64,000 nucleotides of DNA from DYJK01 sp964464825 (GTDB taxonomy: Bacteria; Bacteroidota; Ignavibacteria; Ignavibacteriales; Melioribacteraceae), in assembly GCA_964464825.1 (NCBI GenBank), contig CAYXKL010000001.1, positions 146,630-210,629 on the forward strand, in the 5' to 3' direction. How positions within the stretch are numbered: the stretch's first letter is position 1; every line of letters begins with the position of its first letter. The notes below the pieces were generated by a model that had not been told where the DNA came from, did no database searches, and was given only the letters and a program-made list of their open reading frames with translations. A program made the translations under genes and the position numbers. Shown in pieces: positions 1 to 8,476 of the stretch.

Positions 1-871
1 TTGTGCCGTCAAAAAGCGACGGCACTCTATCTACATATGATGAATTAAAAAAATCATTCAACCGATTCCATCTATAAATTTCATTATAAGCTACTAAAAA
101 ATAAGCAAGGAAAGATGGTTCGTTGTAAGTTCCTTGCTGAATTATTGTCTTTGCCGTTAAATTTAAATCATATGCGCCCGCCATTGGCGCAGATGCTGTT
201 ACTTTGATTTCGGTGGAGTAATTTTGTTCAATCTCTTTATGTGCAGCAAGAGTAACATATCCGCCCTCCGAATAACCGGCAAGAAAAATTTGTCCATTTA
301 AAATCAAACTATTTTTTTGTGCAAACTCTTTTCCCGCTCTTATAAAATCTATTACCGGTTCGGCTGATGATTTTTGATGATGATAAGGATGAACACTTGT
401 TGATTCACCCAATCCCAAATAATCGGGCACTAATGTAAAATAGCCAAGCGATGCTGCTGCCAATCCTTCCGGTGCATAAAGCGGACTAACAGAACCAACC
501 CTGTCTCTTTTTGTTTGTGTACCGTGATGAATGCTTGCAATGGAAAAATTATTCTTTCCCTTCGGCAAAAAAATAGCTCCCGAAGCTTCTACTATTTCTC
601 CGTTATGATTCTGTGTAATGTAAATTACTTTATAAACTTCTACATCATATGCGGCAATTAGCTGTACCGGTTGATTGGTAGAAAGTGAGTTCAAAAAATC
701 TTCAATAATATTAGTTGAAAATTCTCCGGTTTTTTCAAAAGTTAACAAAGCACCACGCGTTCTTAAAACCGGATCCGGATCTGTGGGGGAATCGCTATCG
801 CTCCGGCATGATATGAAAATCATAATTAATATTGGAATAGCCAGATATTTATTCAGCGATTTAATTTTCAT
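1..871 (-). CDS. Secreted lipase-like alpha/beta hydrolase lipoprotein (3' end outside window)
   Basis: About 290 residues are visible; the C-terminus lies beyond base 1. The ATG at 871 opens a lipoprotein signal peptide with an I-F-I-S-C lipobox near residue 22, followed by a Ser/Asp/Pro-rich linker. Further in are an alpha/beta hydrolase core with an oxyanion-type 'HHGTQT' stretch, 'PDYLGLGES', and the nucleophile elbow GYSEGG. This layout matches secretory lipases or prolyl-oligopeptidase-like hydrolases (inference from motifs). The catalytic Asp and His are expected in the missing part. The protein is probably anchored in the outer membrane or periplasm and hydrolyses esters or peptides; the substrate is unknown. 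Confidence 0.75.
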   Translation of the reverse strand, partial: MKIKSLNKYLAIPILIMIFISCRSDSDSPTDPDPVLRTRGALLTFEKTGEFSTNIIEDFLNSLSTNQPVQLIAAYDVEVYKVIYITQNHNGEIVEASGAIFLPKGKNNFSIASIHHGTQTKRDRVGSVSPLYAPEGLAAASLGYFTLVPDYLGLGESTSVHPYHHQKSSAEPVIDFIRAGKEFAQKNSLILNGQIFLAGYSEGGYVTLAAHKEIEQNYSTEIKVTASAPMAGAYDLNLTAKTIIQQGTYNEPSFLAYFLVAYNEIYRWNRLNDFFNSSYVDRVPSLFDGT

Positions 872-923
872 AATTAAATTTACAATCAAATTAATATTAA
901 ATATGTAAACGCTATTTAACAAT

Positions 924-1679
924 TTAAAGTTTAAATTTTGATATTATCCATTCATAAAAATGCCCGGGCAGTAATCCGATTAATCGTGTAATTAGAATCA
1001 TCGGCAGCGGAAATTGAATCAATCTTTTCTTTTTTCGTATTCCATTTAAAATTATCTGTGCGGCTTTATCGCTTGACATCATAAAGGGCATCGGATAATT
1101 ATTCTGTTCGTTTATAGGCGTATCTACAAATCCGGGGCGTACGGTAATCACTTTTATTCCGTGAGGCTTTAAATCAAGACTAAGCCCTTCTAAATAATGA
1201 GTTAAAGCTGCTTTGCTTGAACTGTAAAATCCGCTTTTTGAGTATGCACGGTTATCTGCCAAGGAAGAAACTCCAACAATAATTCCATCCCGTTCTTTAA
1301 GTAAGTATGGAAGAATCTGTTCAACCCAGTAAATAACTCCAAGCAAATTTGTACCGTAAGTTTTATCCGCAAAGACTGAGTTATAATTTGTTATATCAAC
1401 ATGAAAGCCAACGCCAGCGTTTAGTATTGCAACATCAACGCCTTCAAATTTTTCTGAGATTTTTTTATATGCCTCTGATACTTCTTCTTTTCTACTAACA
1501 TCGCATTTAATTATTAGTGAAGCTTTATTTAACATTTGATATTGATAGCGTTCTATCAATTCCGTACGTCGTGCAATTAAAATCAAATTGCAATTTTCTT
1601 TTGATAATGAAAGCGCTAACGCTTTGCCAATTCCGGTTGAAGCACCGGTTATTAATATAACTTTACCGGAAAAATCCAT
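924..1679 (-). CDS. Short-chain dehydrogenase/reductase (SDR)
   Basis: The protein has 251 residues, normal for classical SDRs. It has the Rossmann nucleotide-binding motif TGASTGIG (residues 11-18), the structural 'LNAGVG' motif near 86, the catalytic Ser at about 138-139 in 'GVSSL', and the active-site Y152xxxK156 in 'YSSSKAAL'. The C-terminus is hydrophobic ('PLPMILITRLIGLLPGHFYEW'-like), as in membrane-associated SDRs of the DltE/DHRS7 type. It is an NAD(P)-dependent oxidoreductase whose substrate cannot be told from sequence. It is divergent from the DUF3109-rpoN run, with a gap of about 110 bp. Confidence 0.88.
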   Translation of the reverse strand: MDFSGKVILITGASTGIGKALALSLSKENCNLILIARRTELIERYQYQMLNKASLIIKCDVSRKEEVSEAYKKISEKFEGVDVAILNAGVGFHVDITNYNSVFADKTYGTNLLGVIYWVEQILPYLLKERDGIIVGVSSLADNRAYSKSGFYSSSKAALTHYLEGLSLDLKPHGIKVITVRPGFVDTPINEQNNYPMPFMMSSDKAAQIILNGIRKKKRLIQFPLPMILITRLIGLLPGHFYEWIISKFKL

Positions 1680-1787
1680 GTATGAAAAACCTATAAAAAT
1701 GTTTTTTAAAGATAATTACATTTATTTATAGAATAGTCGTATTTATATAGATCTTCTAACGACTTTTTTTTAATAGCTCAAAAAGCG

Positions 1788-1795
1788 TATCTTTG
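1788..1795 (+). promoter_or_regulatory. Bacteroidota-type -7 promoter box (TATCTTTG)
   Basis: This is an exact match to TAnnTTTG, the -7 consensus of the Bacteroidota primary sigma factor. It lies 21 bases before the ATG at 1817. A possible TTG start at 1793 falls inside the box, so transcription would begin after it; this argues that the ATG at 1817 is the true start of the DUF3109 gene. No clear -33 TTTG is seen, only a T-tract. Confidence 0.55.
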
Positions 1796-1816
1796 TCAAA
1801 AATTATTCCAACTTTT

Positions 1817-2380
1817 ATGCAACAAGATTTTGTTGAAATAGACCGTGTTTTAGTGAATACGGAAGTATTTGAAACTAATTTTACTTGCGATCTTGTTAAA
1901 TGCAAGGGTGCTTGCTGCACAATGGAAAGTGAATTTGGTGCACCGATAACAAAAGATGAAATTGAAAAAATTGAAGCTATTCTTCCAATTGTAAAAAAAT
2001 ATTTGCCGGTTAATCATATTAAAGAAATTGAGTTATCCGGATTTTGGATGGAAAAACATAACGAACTTATGACAAGAAGTGTTGATAACCGGGCATGCGT
2101 ATTTGTTACTTATGACGGCGATATTGCAAAATGCGGTATAGAAAAAGCATACCGCGATGGTAAAACTGATTTTTTGAAACCCATCTCCTGTCATTTGTTT
2201 CCTATAAGGATTTCAAATTTCGACGGATCAGTAATCAGATTCGAAAAATATTCTGAATGCCAGCCGGCACATGAACTTGGTAATAAAACTAAAATAAAAG
2301 TATTTGATTTTTGCCGTGATCCGCTTGAACGGCTTTATGGAAAAGAATGGTTCGAAAAAACTAAGGAGGCAGTAGATTAG
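1817..2380 (+). CDS. DUF3109 family cysteine-rich protein
   Basis: The protein has 187 residues from the ATG at 1817; an in-frame TTG at 1793 would add eight. It is Cys-rich, with 'CDLVKCKGACC' near the N-terminus and further Cys in 'RACVFV', 'IAKCGIE', 'ISCHLFPIR' and 'YSECQPA'. This is the pattern of the DUF3109/YkgJ-like families, which probably bind zinc or an Fe-S cluster (family knowledge; function unproven). Only four bases separate its stop from rpoN, so the two are probably co-transcribed. No signal peptide is present, so it is cytosolic. Confidence 0.8.
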   Translation: MQQDFVEIDRVLVNTEVFETNFTCDLVKCKGACCTMESEFGAPITKDEIEKIEAILPIVKKYLPVNHIKEIELSGFWMEKHNELMTRSVDNRACVFVTYDGDIAKCGIEKAYRDGKTDFLKPISCHLFPIRISNFDGSVIRFEKYSECQPAHELGNKTKIKVFDFCRDPLERLYGKEWFEKTKEAVD

Positions 2381-2384
2381 CAAT

Positions 2385-3860
2385 ATGTTGTCTTTACAGC
2401 AAAGATTAGCTCTTCAGCAAAAACTTTCACCGCAGCAGATTCAATATCAAAAATTGCTTCAGTTAAATACGCTCGCTTTGGAACAGCGTATAAAAACCGA
2501 ACTTGAACTAAATCCTATCCTCGAAGAAACTCTTGACGATGAACTTACACTTGAGGAATTAGAAAATGATTCAGATGACGAAGAATCCTCTTCCGATGAT
2601 TATGAAGATCAGGAAAATTATGACAGCAACGATGATGAGTTTGAACTTGAAGATTTTATGAACGAAGCTGAGATAGATAATGAATTCGAAAGATTAAACA
2701 GAAGCCGGGATGAAGAGAAAATTCATCCGATTGCACCACAAAAAAAATCTCTACGCGATAGTTTAATCGATCAACTCCATATGCTTGATCTATCAGAAAA
2801 TGAGATAATCCTTGGTGAAAACATTATTGGTATGCTTGATAAAGACGGCTACTTTAAAGGTGATTTGGAAAAACTTACAAACGAACTTCAAATATTCGAG
2901 CACATAGAAGTTACATTCGAAACCGGGGAAAAAGTATTAAAACTTATTCAAACTTTAGAACCCGTTGGTATCGGTTCGCGCAATCTTCAAGAATGTCTTC
3001 TCGTGCAAATCAGAAATTCTTCATACGATCCATATTATTCATTTCTGGCAGAAAAAATCTTATCGGAACATTGGGAAGACTTTGCAAATAAACGATATGA
3101 TGCTATTCAAAAAAATATGGATCTTTCCAAAGAAACATTAAAATCCACACTTGATGTAATTCAAAAACTTAATCCAAAACCCGGAGAAGGTAATATTGAC
3201 TCGGAAGAAATGAATCAAATTACCCCTGATTTTATGATTGAAAAAGTTGAAGATAATTATATAGTTACACTAAACGATAGGAGCGTTCCTTCCGTAACTA
3301 TAAGTAAAACTTATCTTGAAATGCTCGATACAAATAAGCGCAAGCGTAAAATATCCGACCGTGAAAAAGAAACTCATAAATTTTTACGGGAAAAATTCGA
3401 ATCGGCAAAGTGGTTTATTGCATCATTACAGCAGCGGCGCCATACACTAATGAAAATCATGCAGACAATTTTAGAGAAACAATATGAATTTTTTGAAAAC
3501 GGTGCACGGTTTTTAAAACCGATGATTTATAAAGATATTGCTGATGAAATTGGTATGGATATTTCCACAATCAGCCGCGTAGTTAACGGTAAGTATGTTC
3601 AATCACCACAAGGCATCCACGAACTAAAATATTTCTTCAGCGAAGGATTATCCACCGATAGCGGTGATGAAATATCAAATAAACATATCAAAGAATTAAT
3701 AAAAGAGATTTGCGATAACGAACCGAAAGACAACCCTCACAGCGATGATAAAATTGCCAGTATTCTTCAAGATAAAGGAATTCATATTGCAAGAAGGACG
3801 GTTGCAAAGTATCGGGAATCATTAATGATACCCGTTGCTCGTTTAAGAAAAAAATTATGA
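2385..3860 (+). CDS. rpoN: RNA polymerase sigma-54 factor
   Basis: The protein has 491 residues with the full sigma-54 layout. Region I is Gln/Leu-rich ('SLQQRLALQQKLSPQQ', residues 3-18). It is followed by a long acidic region II (about 48-105, runs of D/E/S), a core-binding domain (about 120-330), a helix-turn-helix with 'DISTISRVVNGKYVQSPQG' and the C-terminal RpoN box 'ARRTVAKYRE', which reads the -24 element. It directs transcription only with AAA+ activators; one such activator lies at 31568. It is coupled to the next gene by an ATGA overlap. Confidence 0.97.
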   Translation: MLSLQQRLALQQKLSPQQIQYQKLLQLNTLALEQRIKTELELNPILEETLDDELTLEELENDSDDEESSSDDYEDQENYDSNDDEFELEDFMNEAEIDNEFERLNRSRDEEKIHPIAPQKKSLRDSLIDQLHMLDLSENEIILGENIIGMLDKDGYFKGDLEKLTNELQIFEHIEVTFETGEKVLKLIQTLEPVGIGSRNLQECLLVQIRNSSYDPYYSFLAEKILSEHWEDFANKRYDAIQKNMDLSKETLKSTLDVIQKLNPKPGEGNIDSEEMNQITPDFMIEKVEDNYIVTLNDRSVPSVTISKTYLEMLDTNKRKRKISDREKETHKFLREKFESAKWFIASLQQRRHTLMKIMQTILEKQYEFFENGARFLKPMIYKDIADEIGMDISTISRVVNGKYVQSPQGIHELKYFFSEGLSTDSGDEISNKHIKELIKEICDNEPKDNPHSDDKIASILQDKGIHIARRTVAKYRESLMIPVARLRKKL

Positions 3861-4477
3861 TCTTTATTGATATAGCTATTATCGTAATACTTTTTTTTCT
3901 CTTTTCTTATTCTCACACTTGGTTGGCTTCTAACAAAATAAAAAAGAAAATTGTTGAAAATGTTGGAAATAAAATTGCTTACTACCGGATTTTTTACAAT
4001 TTATCCTCTTTGATATTTTTTTTGCTTTTTTATTTTCTTTCTCCCAAACCCGATGTAATTGTTTACGACTTACATTATCCCTATGATATTATTACATTTG
4101 CACTCCAAGTTTTGGCAATAATAGGATTATTGTGGTCTATTAAAGAAGTAAACTTGATGGAATTTATTGGTATATCACAAATTGTAAGATATACTCAAAA
4201 CGAGTATGACAATAATGATCTTGATGAAAAACAAATACTTAACATAAAAGGTCCTTTTAAATATGTGCGCCATCCTGTCTACTTGTTTTCTATAATATTT
4301 ATTGGATCGAGACCGACTATGACTTTGTTTTATTTTGTGATGTTCATTTGTATTGTAATTTATTTTTATATAGGATCTTTTTACGAAGAGAAAAAATTAA
4401 TAGAAAAATTTGGCAACGATTATAAAAAATATCAAACACGCGTGCCAAGATTAATACCGTTTATCAAATTCTTATAA
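3857..4477 (+). CDS. Isoprenylcysteine carboxyl methyltransferase/NnrU-like membrane protein
   Basis: This is a 206-residue integral membrane protein with about five hydrophobic segments. Its C-terminal half carries the ICMT/PEMT-like signature: 'KYVRHPVYLFSII', then 'EEKKLIEKFGNDYKKYQ' and 'RVPRLIP'. Those motifs form the SAM and substrate pocket in the family. The methyl acceptor is unknown; bacterial homologues act on lipids or small molecules. It overlaps rpoN by four bases and precedes hslV by 39 bases. Confidence 0.7.
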   Translation: MIFIDIAIIVILFFLFSYSHTWLASNKIKKKIVENVGNKIAYYRIFYNLSSLIFFLLFYFLSPKPDVIVYDLHYPYDIITFALQVLAIIGLLWSIKEVNLMEFIGISQIVRYTQNEYDNNDLDEKQILNIKGPFKYVRHPVYLFSIIFIGSRPTMTLFYFVMFICIVIYFYIGSFYEEKKLIEKFGNDYKKYQTRVPRLIPFIKFL

Positions 4478-4516
4478 ACAGAACAATAAAAAATTATAGT
4501 TACTAAGGAAAATAAA

Positions 4517-5053
4517 ATGAGAATTCGCTCAACAACAATTATTGGAATAATCAAAGACGGACAAGCCGCAATCGGGGGAGATGGACAGGTTACACTCGGC
4601 AACACAGTAATGAAACACAATTCGATGAAGATTCGAAAGTTAATGAATGGAAAAGTTTTAACCGGTTTTGCCGGATCTACAGCAGATGCTTTTACACTAC
4701 TTCAGCGTTTCGAAGAAAAACTGGAACAATACCGCGGAAATGTTGAGCGTGCTGTTGTTGAACTTGCAAAAGATTGGCGTACAGATAAATATTTGCGCCG
4801 CCTCGAAGCGATGCTTGCTATAATTTCAGTAGAGAAAGCGTTTATCGTATCTGGTACCGGGGATGTAATTGAACCGGAAGATAATATCGTCGCCATAGGC
4901 AGCGGAGGTATGTATGCTCTTGCTGCAGCTAAAATGTTAAAGAAATACAGTTCCCTTTCCGCAAAAGAAATTGTAGAAGAATCATTAAGAACTGCCGCTG
5001 AAATATGTATTTATACAAATGAAAAAATTACAGTTGAGGTTATTGATAAATGA
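4517..5053 (+). CDS. hslV: ATP-dependent protease peptidase subunit HslV
   Basis: The 178-residue proteasome-beta-like peptidase has a short propeptide (MRIRS) before the expected N-terminal catalytic Thr6 in 'STTIIG'. It has the hallmark 'GDGQVTLGNTVMK', 'KIRKL' and 'GFAGSTADAFTL' motifs and the conserved 'IGSGG.YALAAA' segment. It forms the proteolytic dodecamer of HslVU. A Shine-Dalgarno-like AAGGAAA precedes the ATG. Its stop overlaps the hslU start (ATGA), which fits 1:1 subunit production. Confidence 0.97.
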   Translation: MRIRSTTIIGIIKDGQAAIGGDGQVTLGNTVMKHNSMKIRKLMNGKVLTGFAGSTADAFTLLQRFEEKLEQYRGNVERAVVELAKDWRTDKYLRRLEAMLAIISVEKAFIVSGTGDVIEPEDNIVAIGSGGMYALAAAKMLKKYSSLSAKEIVEESLRTAAEICIYTNEKITVEVIDK

Positions 5054-6426
5054 AAAAGAACAACAATATTGACGTAATGAAAAATCTTACTCCTACACAA
5101 ATTGTAAAAGAGCTGGATAAATTTATAATTGGGCAAGATGATGCAAAACGTGCCGTTGCTATAGCATTACGCAACAGATGGCGCAGACAAAAAGTTGAAG
5201 AGAGTATTAAAGAAGAAATAATGCCGAATAATATTATTCTTATTGGGCCCACCGGTGTGGGTAAAACTGAGATTGCCAGAAGATTAGCAAAACTATCGGG
5301 CGCCCCATTTATTAAAGTTGAAGCATCAAAATATACGGAGGTTGGATATGTTGGCCGCGATGTTGAATCAATGATACGTGACTTGGTTGAAATTTCTGTA
5401 AGTATGGTACGTTCCGAAAAAACTGCTGCCGTTCAGGATAAAGCAGCTAAAATGGCTGAAGAAAAAATTTTGGATCAATTAATTCCTCCGGTTAAAAAAT
5501 CATCTACTGCCACCGATGAAAATGGTGAAAGCGAAGAAGTTCAAAATGAAAAAACGCGTGAGTGGATGCGCGAAAAACTCCGCAAAGGTGAAATGGATGA
5601 CCGGATGATTGAGTTTGATGTTACTTCGCCGGCATTCGGCATGCAAGTTCTTGGACCGATGGGAATGGACGACATGGCAATGAATCTGCAAGATATGTTC
5701 AGCAGTATGATACCTAAGAAGAAGAAAAAAAGAAAAACTGCTATACGCGAAGCACGTAAAATATTAGAACAAGAAGAAGCTGATAAATTAATTGATATGG
5801 AGGCTGTACAAAAAGAAGCCGTGCAAAGAGTTCAGGAAGCCGGTATCGTTTTTATAGATGAAATTGATAAAATTGCCGGCGCTAAAAGTCAGCAAGGTCC
5901 CGATGTATCACGCGAAGGTGTTCAGCGCGATCTTCTCCCTATTGTTGAGGGTTCGACTGTTAATACTAAATACGGGCCGGTTAAAACAGATCATGTTTTG
6001 TTTATAGCATCGGGAGCTTTTCATGTTTCTAAACCTTCTGATTTGATTCCCGAACTTCAAGGACGTTTTCCGATTCGTGTTGAATTAAAAAGTTTAACCG
6101 AAGAAGATTTTATTAAAATTCTTACCATTCCGGAAAATGCTCTTCTTAAACAATATGCTGCACTTCTTCAAACTGAAGGAGTTAACGTAAAATTCAGAGA
6201 AGATGGAATTAAAGAGGTTGCAAGAACTGCCGCAGAAGTAAATGAGCAAGTTGAAAATATAGGCGCAAGAAGACTTCACACAATTTTAACAACTCTGCTC
6301 GAAGATATTCTTTTTGATGTGCCCGATAAAATGCCTTCTGACGAAGTTGAGATTACTGGTGAAATGGTAAATCAAAAACTCGATAAGATTGTAAAGAACC
6401 GTGATTTGAGTAAATATATTTTATAA
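5050..6426 (+). CDS. hslU: HslU ATPase subunit of the HslVU protease
   Basis: The protein has 458 residues and is a AAA+ unfoldase of ClpX/HslU type. It has 'IIGQDDAKRAVAIALRNRWRR' near the N-terminus and Walker A GPTGVGKT (66-73). The pore-loop segment 'GYVGRDVES' and a long inserted I-domain (about 115-260, charged, with a Met-rich stretch) follow. Walker B is 'VFIDEIDKI', then sensor motifs and the C-terminal 'IGARRLHT', and it ends in '..LSKYIL', the hydrophobic tail that docks into HslV. Translationally coupled to hslV. Confidence 0.97.
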   Translation: MKKNNNIDVMKNLTPTQIVKELDKFIIGQDDAKRAVAIALRNRWRRQKVEESIKEEIMPNNIILIGPTGVGKTEIARRLAKLSGAPFIKVEASKYTEVGYVGRDVESMIRDLVEISVSMVRSEKTAAVQDKAAKMAEEKILDQLIPPVKKSSTATDENGESEEVQNEKTREWMREKLRKGEMDDRMIEFDVTSPAFGMQVLGPMGMDDMAMNLQDMFSSMIPKKKKKRKTAIREARKILEQEEADKLIDMEAVQKEAVQRVQEAGIVFIDEIDKIAGAKSQQGPDVSREGVQRDLLPIVEGSTVNTKYGPVKTDHVLFIASGAFHVSKPSDLIPELQGRFPIRVELKSLTEEDFIKILTIPENALLKQYAALLQTEGVNVKFREDGIKEVARTAAEVNEQVENIGARRLHTILTTLLEDILFDVPDKMPSDEVEITGEMVNQKLDKIVKNRDLSKYIL

Positions 6427-6432
6427 TTCACT

Positions 6433-7074
6433 ATGAAAATAATTTCTTTTTTAATATTTCTGCTTTTTCTATCGGCGTGTTCACAAAATACCGAACGATT
6501 ATTAAATCTTTCTGAATCAAAAGTATTAATACAAAACTATTATGAATCGGGAGCCTTTGATGACGAGTGCAAAGCAATAATAGATAACGCAATCTCACAA
6601 ATTGAAAAGCTACCAATTGACGACAGTAGTGCGGTAATATTCGATATAGATGAAACCGCACTGTCCAATTACAAACACACAAAAGAAATTGGTTTTGGAT
6701 ATAAACAAGAGCTCTGGAGCGAATGGCTTGCAGAGGCAGATGCGGATGCAATAAAACAAACAAAAAGATTTTATGATTGGCTTATTTCAAAAAAAATAAA
6801 TGTTTTATTTCTTACTGGAAGAACTGTAAATGAACGCGATGCAACAATTAAAAATTTACATGATCGGGGCTATACACTGTACGATACTTTAATTGTCCGC
6901 AATTTGAATGAACTTAAAATACCGGCGGCGGAATTTAAAGCTCAAAAAAGACAAGAGTTGGTTCGCAAAGGATATAAAATAATTGCCAATATAGGTGATC
7001 AATGGAGCGACCTCGTTGGCGGCAACTCAGGTATTAAAATCAAACTTCCAAACTATCTTTATATAATTGACTAA
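6433..7074 (+). CDS. HAD-superfamily acid phosphatase lipoprotein (class B / subfamily IIIB type)
   Basis: The 213-residue protein has a lipoprotein signal peptide (LFLSAC, lipidated Cys at residue 16). The HAD nucleophile motif is VIFDIDETAL (Asp71, acid/base Asp73). Motif II is 'LFLTGRT' and motif IV is 'NIGDQWSDLVGG'. This matches the periplasmic acid phosphatase family that includes the P4-type lipoprotein and plant vegetative storage proteins. It likely dephosphorylates nucleotides or other phosphomonoesters in the envelope. Six bases separate it from hslU, so it is probably in the same transcript, though with no evident functional link. Confidence 0.85.
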   Translation: MKIISFLIFLLFLSACSQNTERLLNLSESKVLIQNYYESGAFDDECKAIIDNAISQIEKLPIDDSSAVIFDIDETALSNYKHTKEIGFGYKQELWSEWLAEADADAIKQTKRFYDWLISKKINVLFLTGRTVNERDATIKNLHDRGYTLYDTLIVRNLNELKIPAAEFKAQKRQELVRKGYKIIANIGDQWSDLVGGNSGIKIKLPNYLYIID

Positions 7075-7137
7075 TCATTTTTACTTTCGCATCTTTTCAT
7101 ATTCAATTAATTATTAACACGGCAGCGTAATATTAAA

Positions 7138-8472
7138 ATGTCAACGTTCAATAATCAGTACACTACAATCAAAGCGTGGGTTATCTCGGCAACAATGGGG
7201 TATGGGCATCAGCGTGCCGTATTTCCATTGCGTCATATTGCTGAAGAAAAAATTATCACCGTTGGACAAGGTGAGGCAACTTCAAAAAAGGAAGAAAAAC
7301 TTTGGAAGCGTGTATTGGGTGTATATGAGTTTATTTCTCGAGCAAAAAGCATTCCTTTAATCGGCAAACCAATTTTTTCTCTTCTTGATTCTCTACTACA
7401 TATTCCTTCGTATTATCCTATGCGCGATCTCTCCAATGCAACATTTCAAGTAGATCTTCTTGAATCAAGCATCAAAAAAGGTTTATGCAGTTCTATGCTC
7501 GATAAAGTACGAACACAAGAATTGCCAATTGTAACATCTTTTTATGCATCGGCTATTGCCGCCGATATGAATGGTTTACACAATATATATTGCATCATTT
7601 GCGATGCTGATCTCAACCGTGTCTGGGTAGCGCGTCATCCATGGGAAAGCCGCATCAATTATTTTGCGCCTTGTGGTAAAGCAGCTCAAAGATTAAGAGC
7701 GTACGGTGTACCCGAAGAAAGAATTTTCATTACCGGATTTCCTTTGCCAGATGAACTGTTAGGCGGAATTGATTTATCTATTTTAAAAATAAATTTGGGC
7801 GAGCGACTCACACAGCTTGATCCTAAAAATGTATTCCGCTTGCGCCATGAAATTAATGTTAAGCATTTTATCGGTAAAGAAAACTATAAAAAAACTAAAA
7901 CTAGAAAACTGACTATTAATTATGCCGTTGGCGGTGCCGGTGCCTTTAAAGAAATTGCTCGTGATATTGCAATTAGTTTAAAGAACAGAATTATAAATGA
8001 TGAAATAAAATTAATTCTAACTGCTGGAACTAAAGAAAATGTTCGCGTTTATTTTCAATCGCTAAAAAAAGAAATTGCCGACGATGATTCGAAAATAGAA
8101 ATCGTTTTCGGCTCTACTCTTGAAGATTATTTTGAAAAATTTAATGCTTCCTTAAAACAAACAGATATATTGTGGACAAAGCCGAGCGAACTATCTTTCT
8201 ATACTGCACTCGGACTCCCAATTATTATGACGCCTACAATCGGTTCTCAGGAAAAATTTAATAGGAAGTGGCTTTTCGAAATTCATGCCGGAATTAAACA
8301 AGAAAATCCAAAGTTTACCGAGCAATGGCTATATGAACTACTAAACAAAGGAACACTTGCTGAAATGGCTTGGTCTGGTTTTCTAAAAGCAAGAAAACTC
8401 GGCACATATAATATTATGGAAATTTTACTAACCGGAAAAATCATTAACCAAAATTCCCCGGTACTTAGATAA
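7138..8472 (+). CDS. Glycosyltransferase-like protein, divergent partner of the downstream MGDG-synthase-like enzyme
   Basis: This is a soluble 444-residue protein with no signal peptide. The N-terminal 'SATMGYGHQRA' resembles the glycine-rich entry loop of MurG/MGDG-synthase glycosyltransferases. 'RINYFAPCGKAAQRLRAYGVPEERIFITGFPLP' matches the region ending the N-terminal domain of that fold. The C-terminal half has 'AVGGAGAFKE' and 'WTKPSELSFYTALGLPIIMTP', like the donor-site loop of GT28 enzymes. It ends four bases before the next gene, so the two are probably co-expressed. Activity and acceptor are unknown; it could be an inactive partner. Confidence 0.6.
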   Translation: MSTFNNQYTTIKAWVISATMGYGHQRAVFPLRHIAEEKIITVGQGEATSKKEEKLWKRVLGVYEFISRAKSIPLIGKPIFSLLDSLLHIPSYYPMRDLSNATFQVDLLESSIKKGLCSSMLDKVRTQELPIVTSFYASAIAADMNGLHNIYCIICDADLNRVWVARHPWESRINYFAPCGKAAQRLRAYGVPEERIFITGFPLPDELLGGIDLSILKINLGERLTQLDPKNVFRLRHEINVKHFIGKENYKKTKTRKLTINYAVGGAGAFKEIARDIAISLKNRIINDEIKLILTAGTKENVRVYFQSLKKEIADDDSKIEIVFGSTLEDYFEKFNASLKQTDILWTKPSELSFYTALGLPIIMTPTIGSQEKFNRKWLFEIHAGIKQENPKFTEQWLYELLNKGTLAEMAWSGFLKARKLGTYNIMEILLTGKIINQNSPVLR

Positions 8473-8476
8473 CAGA

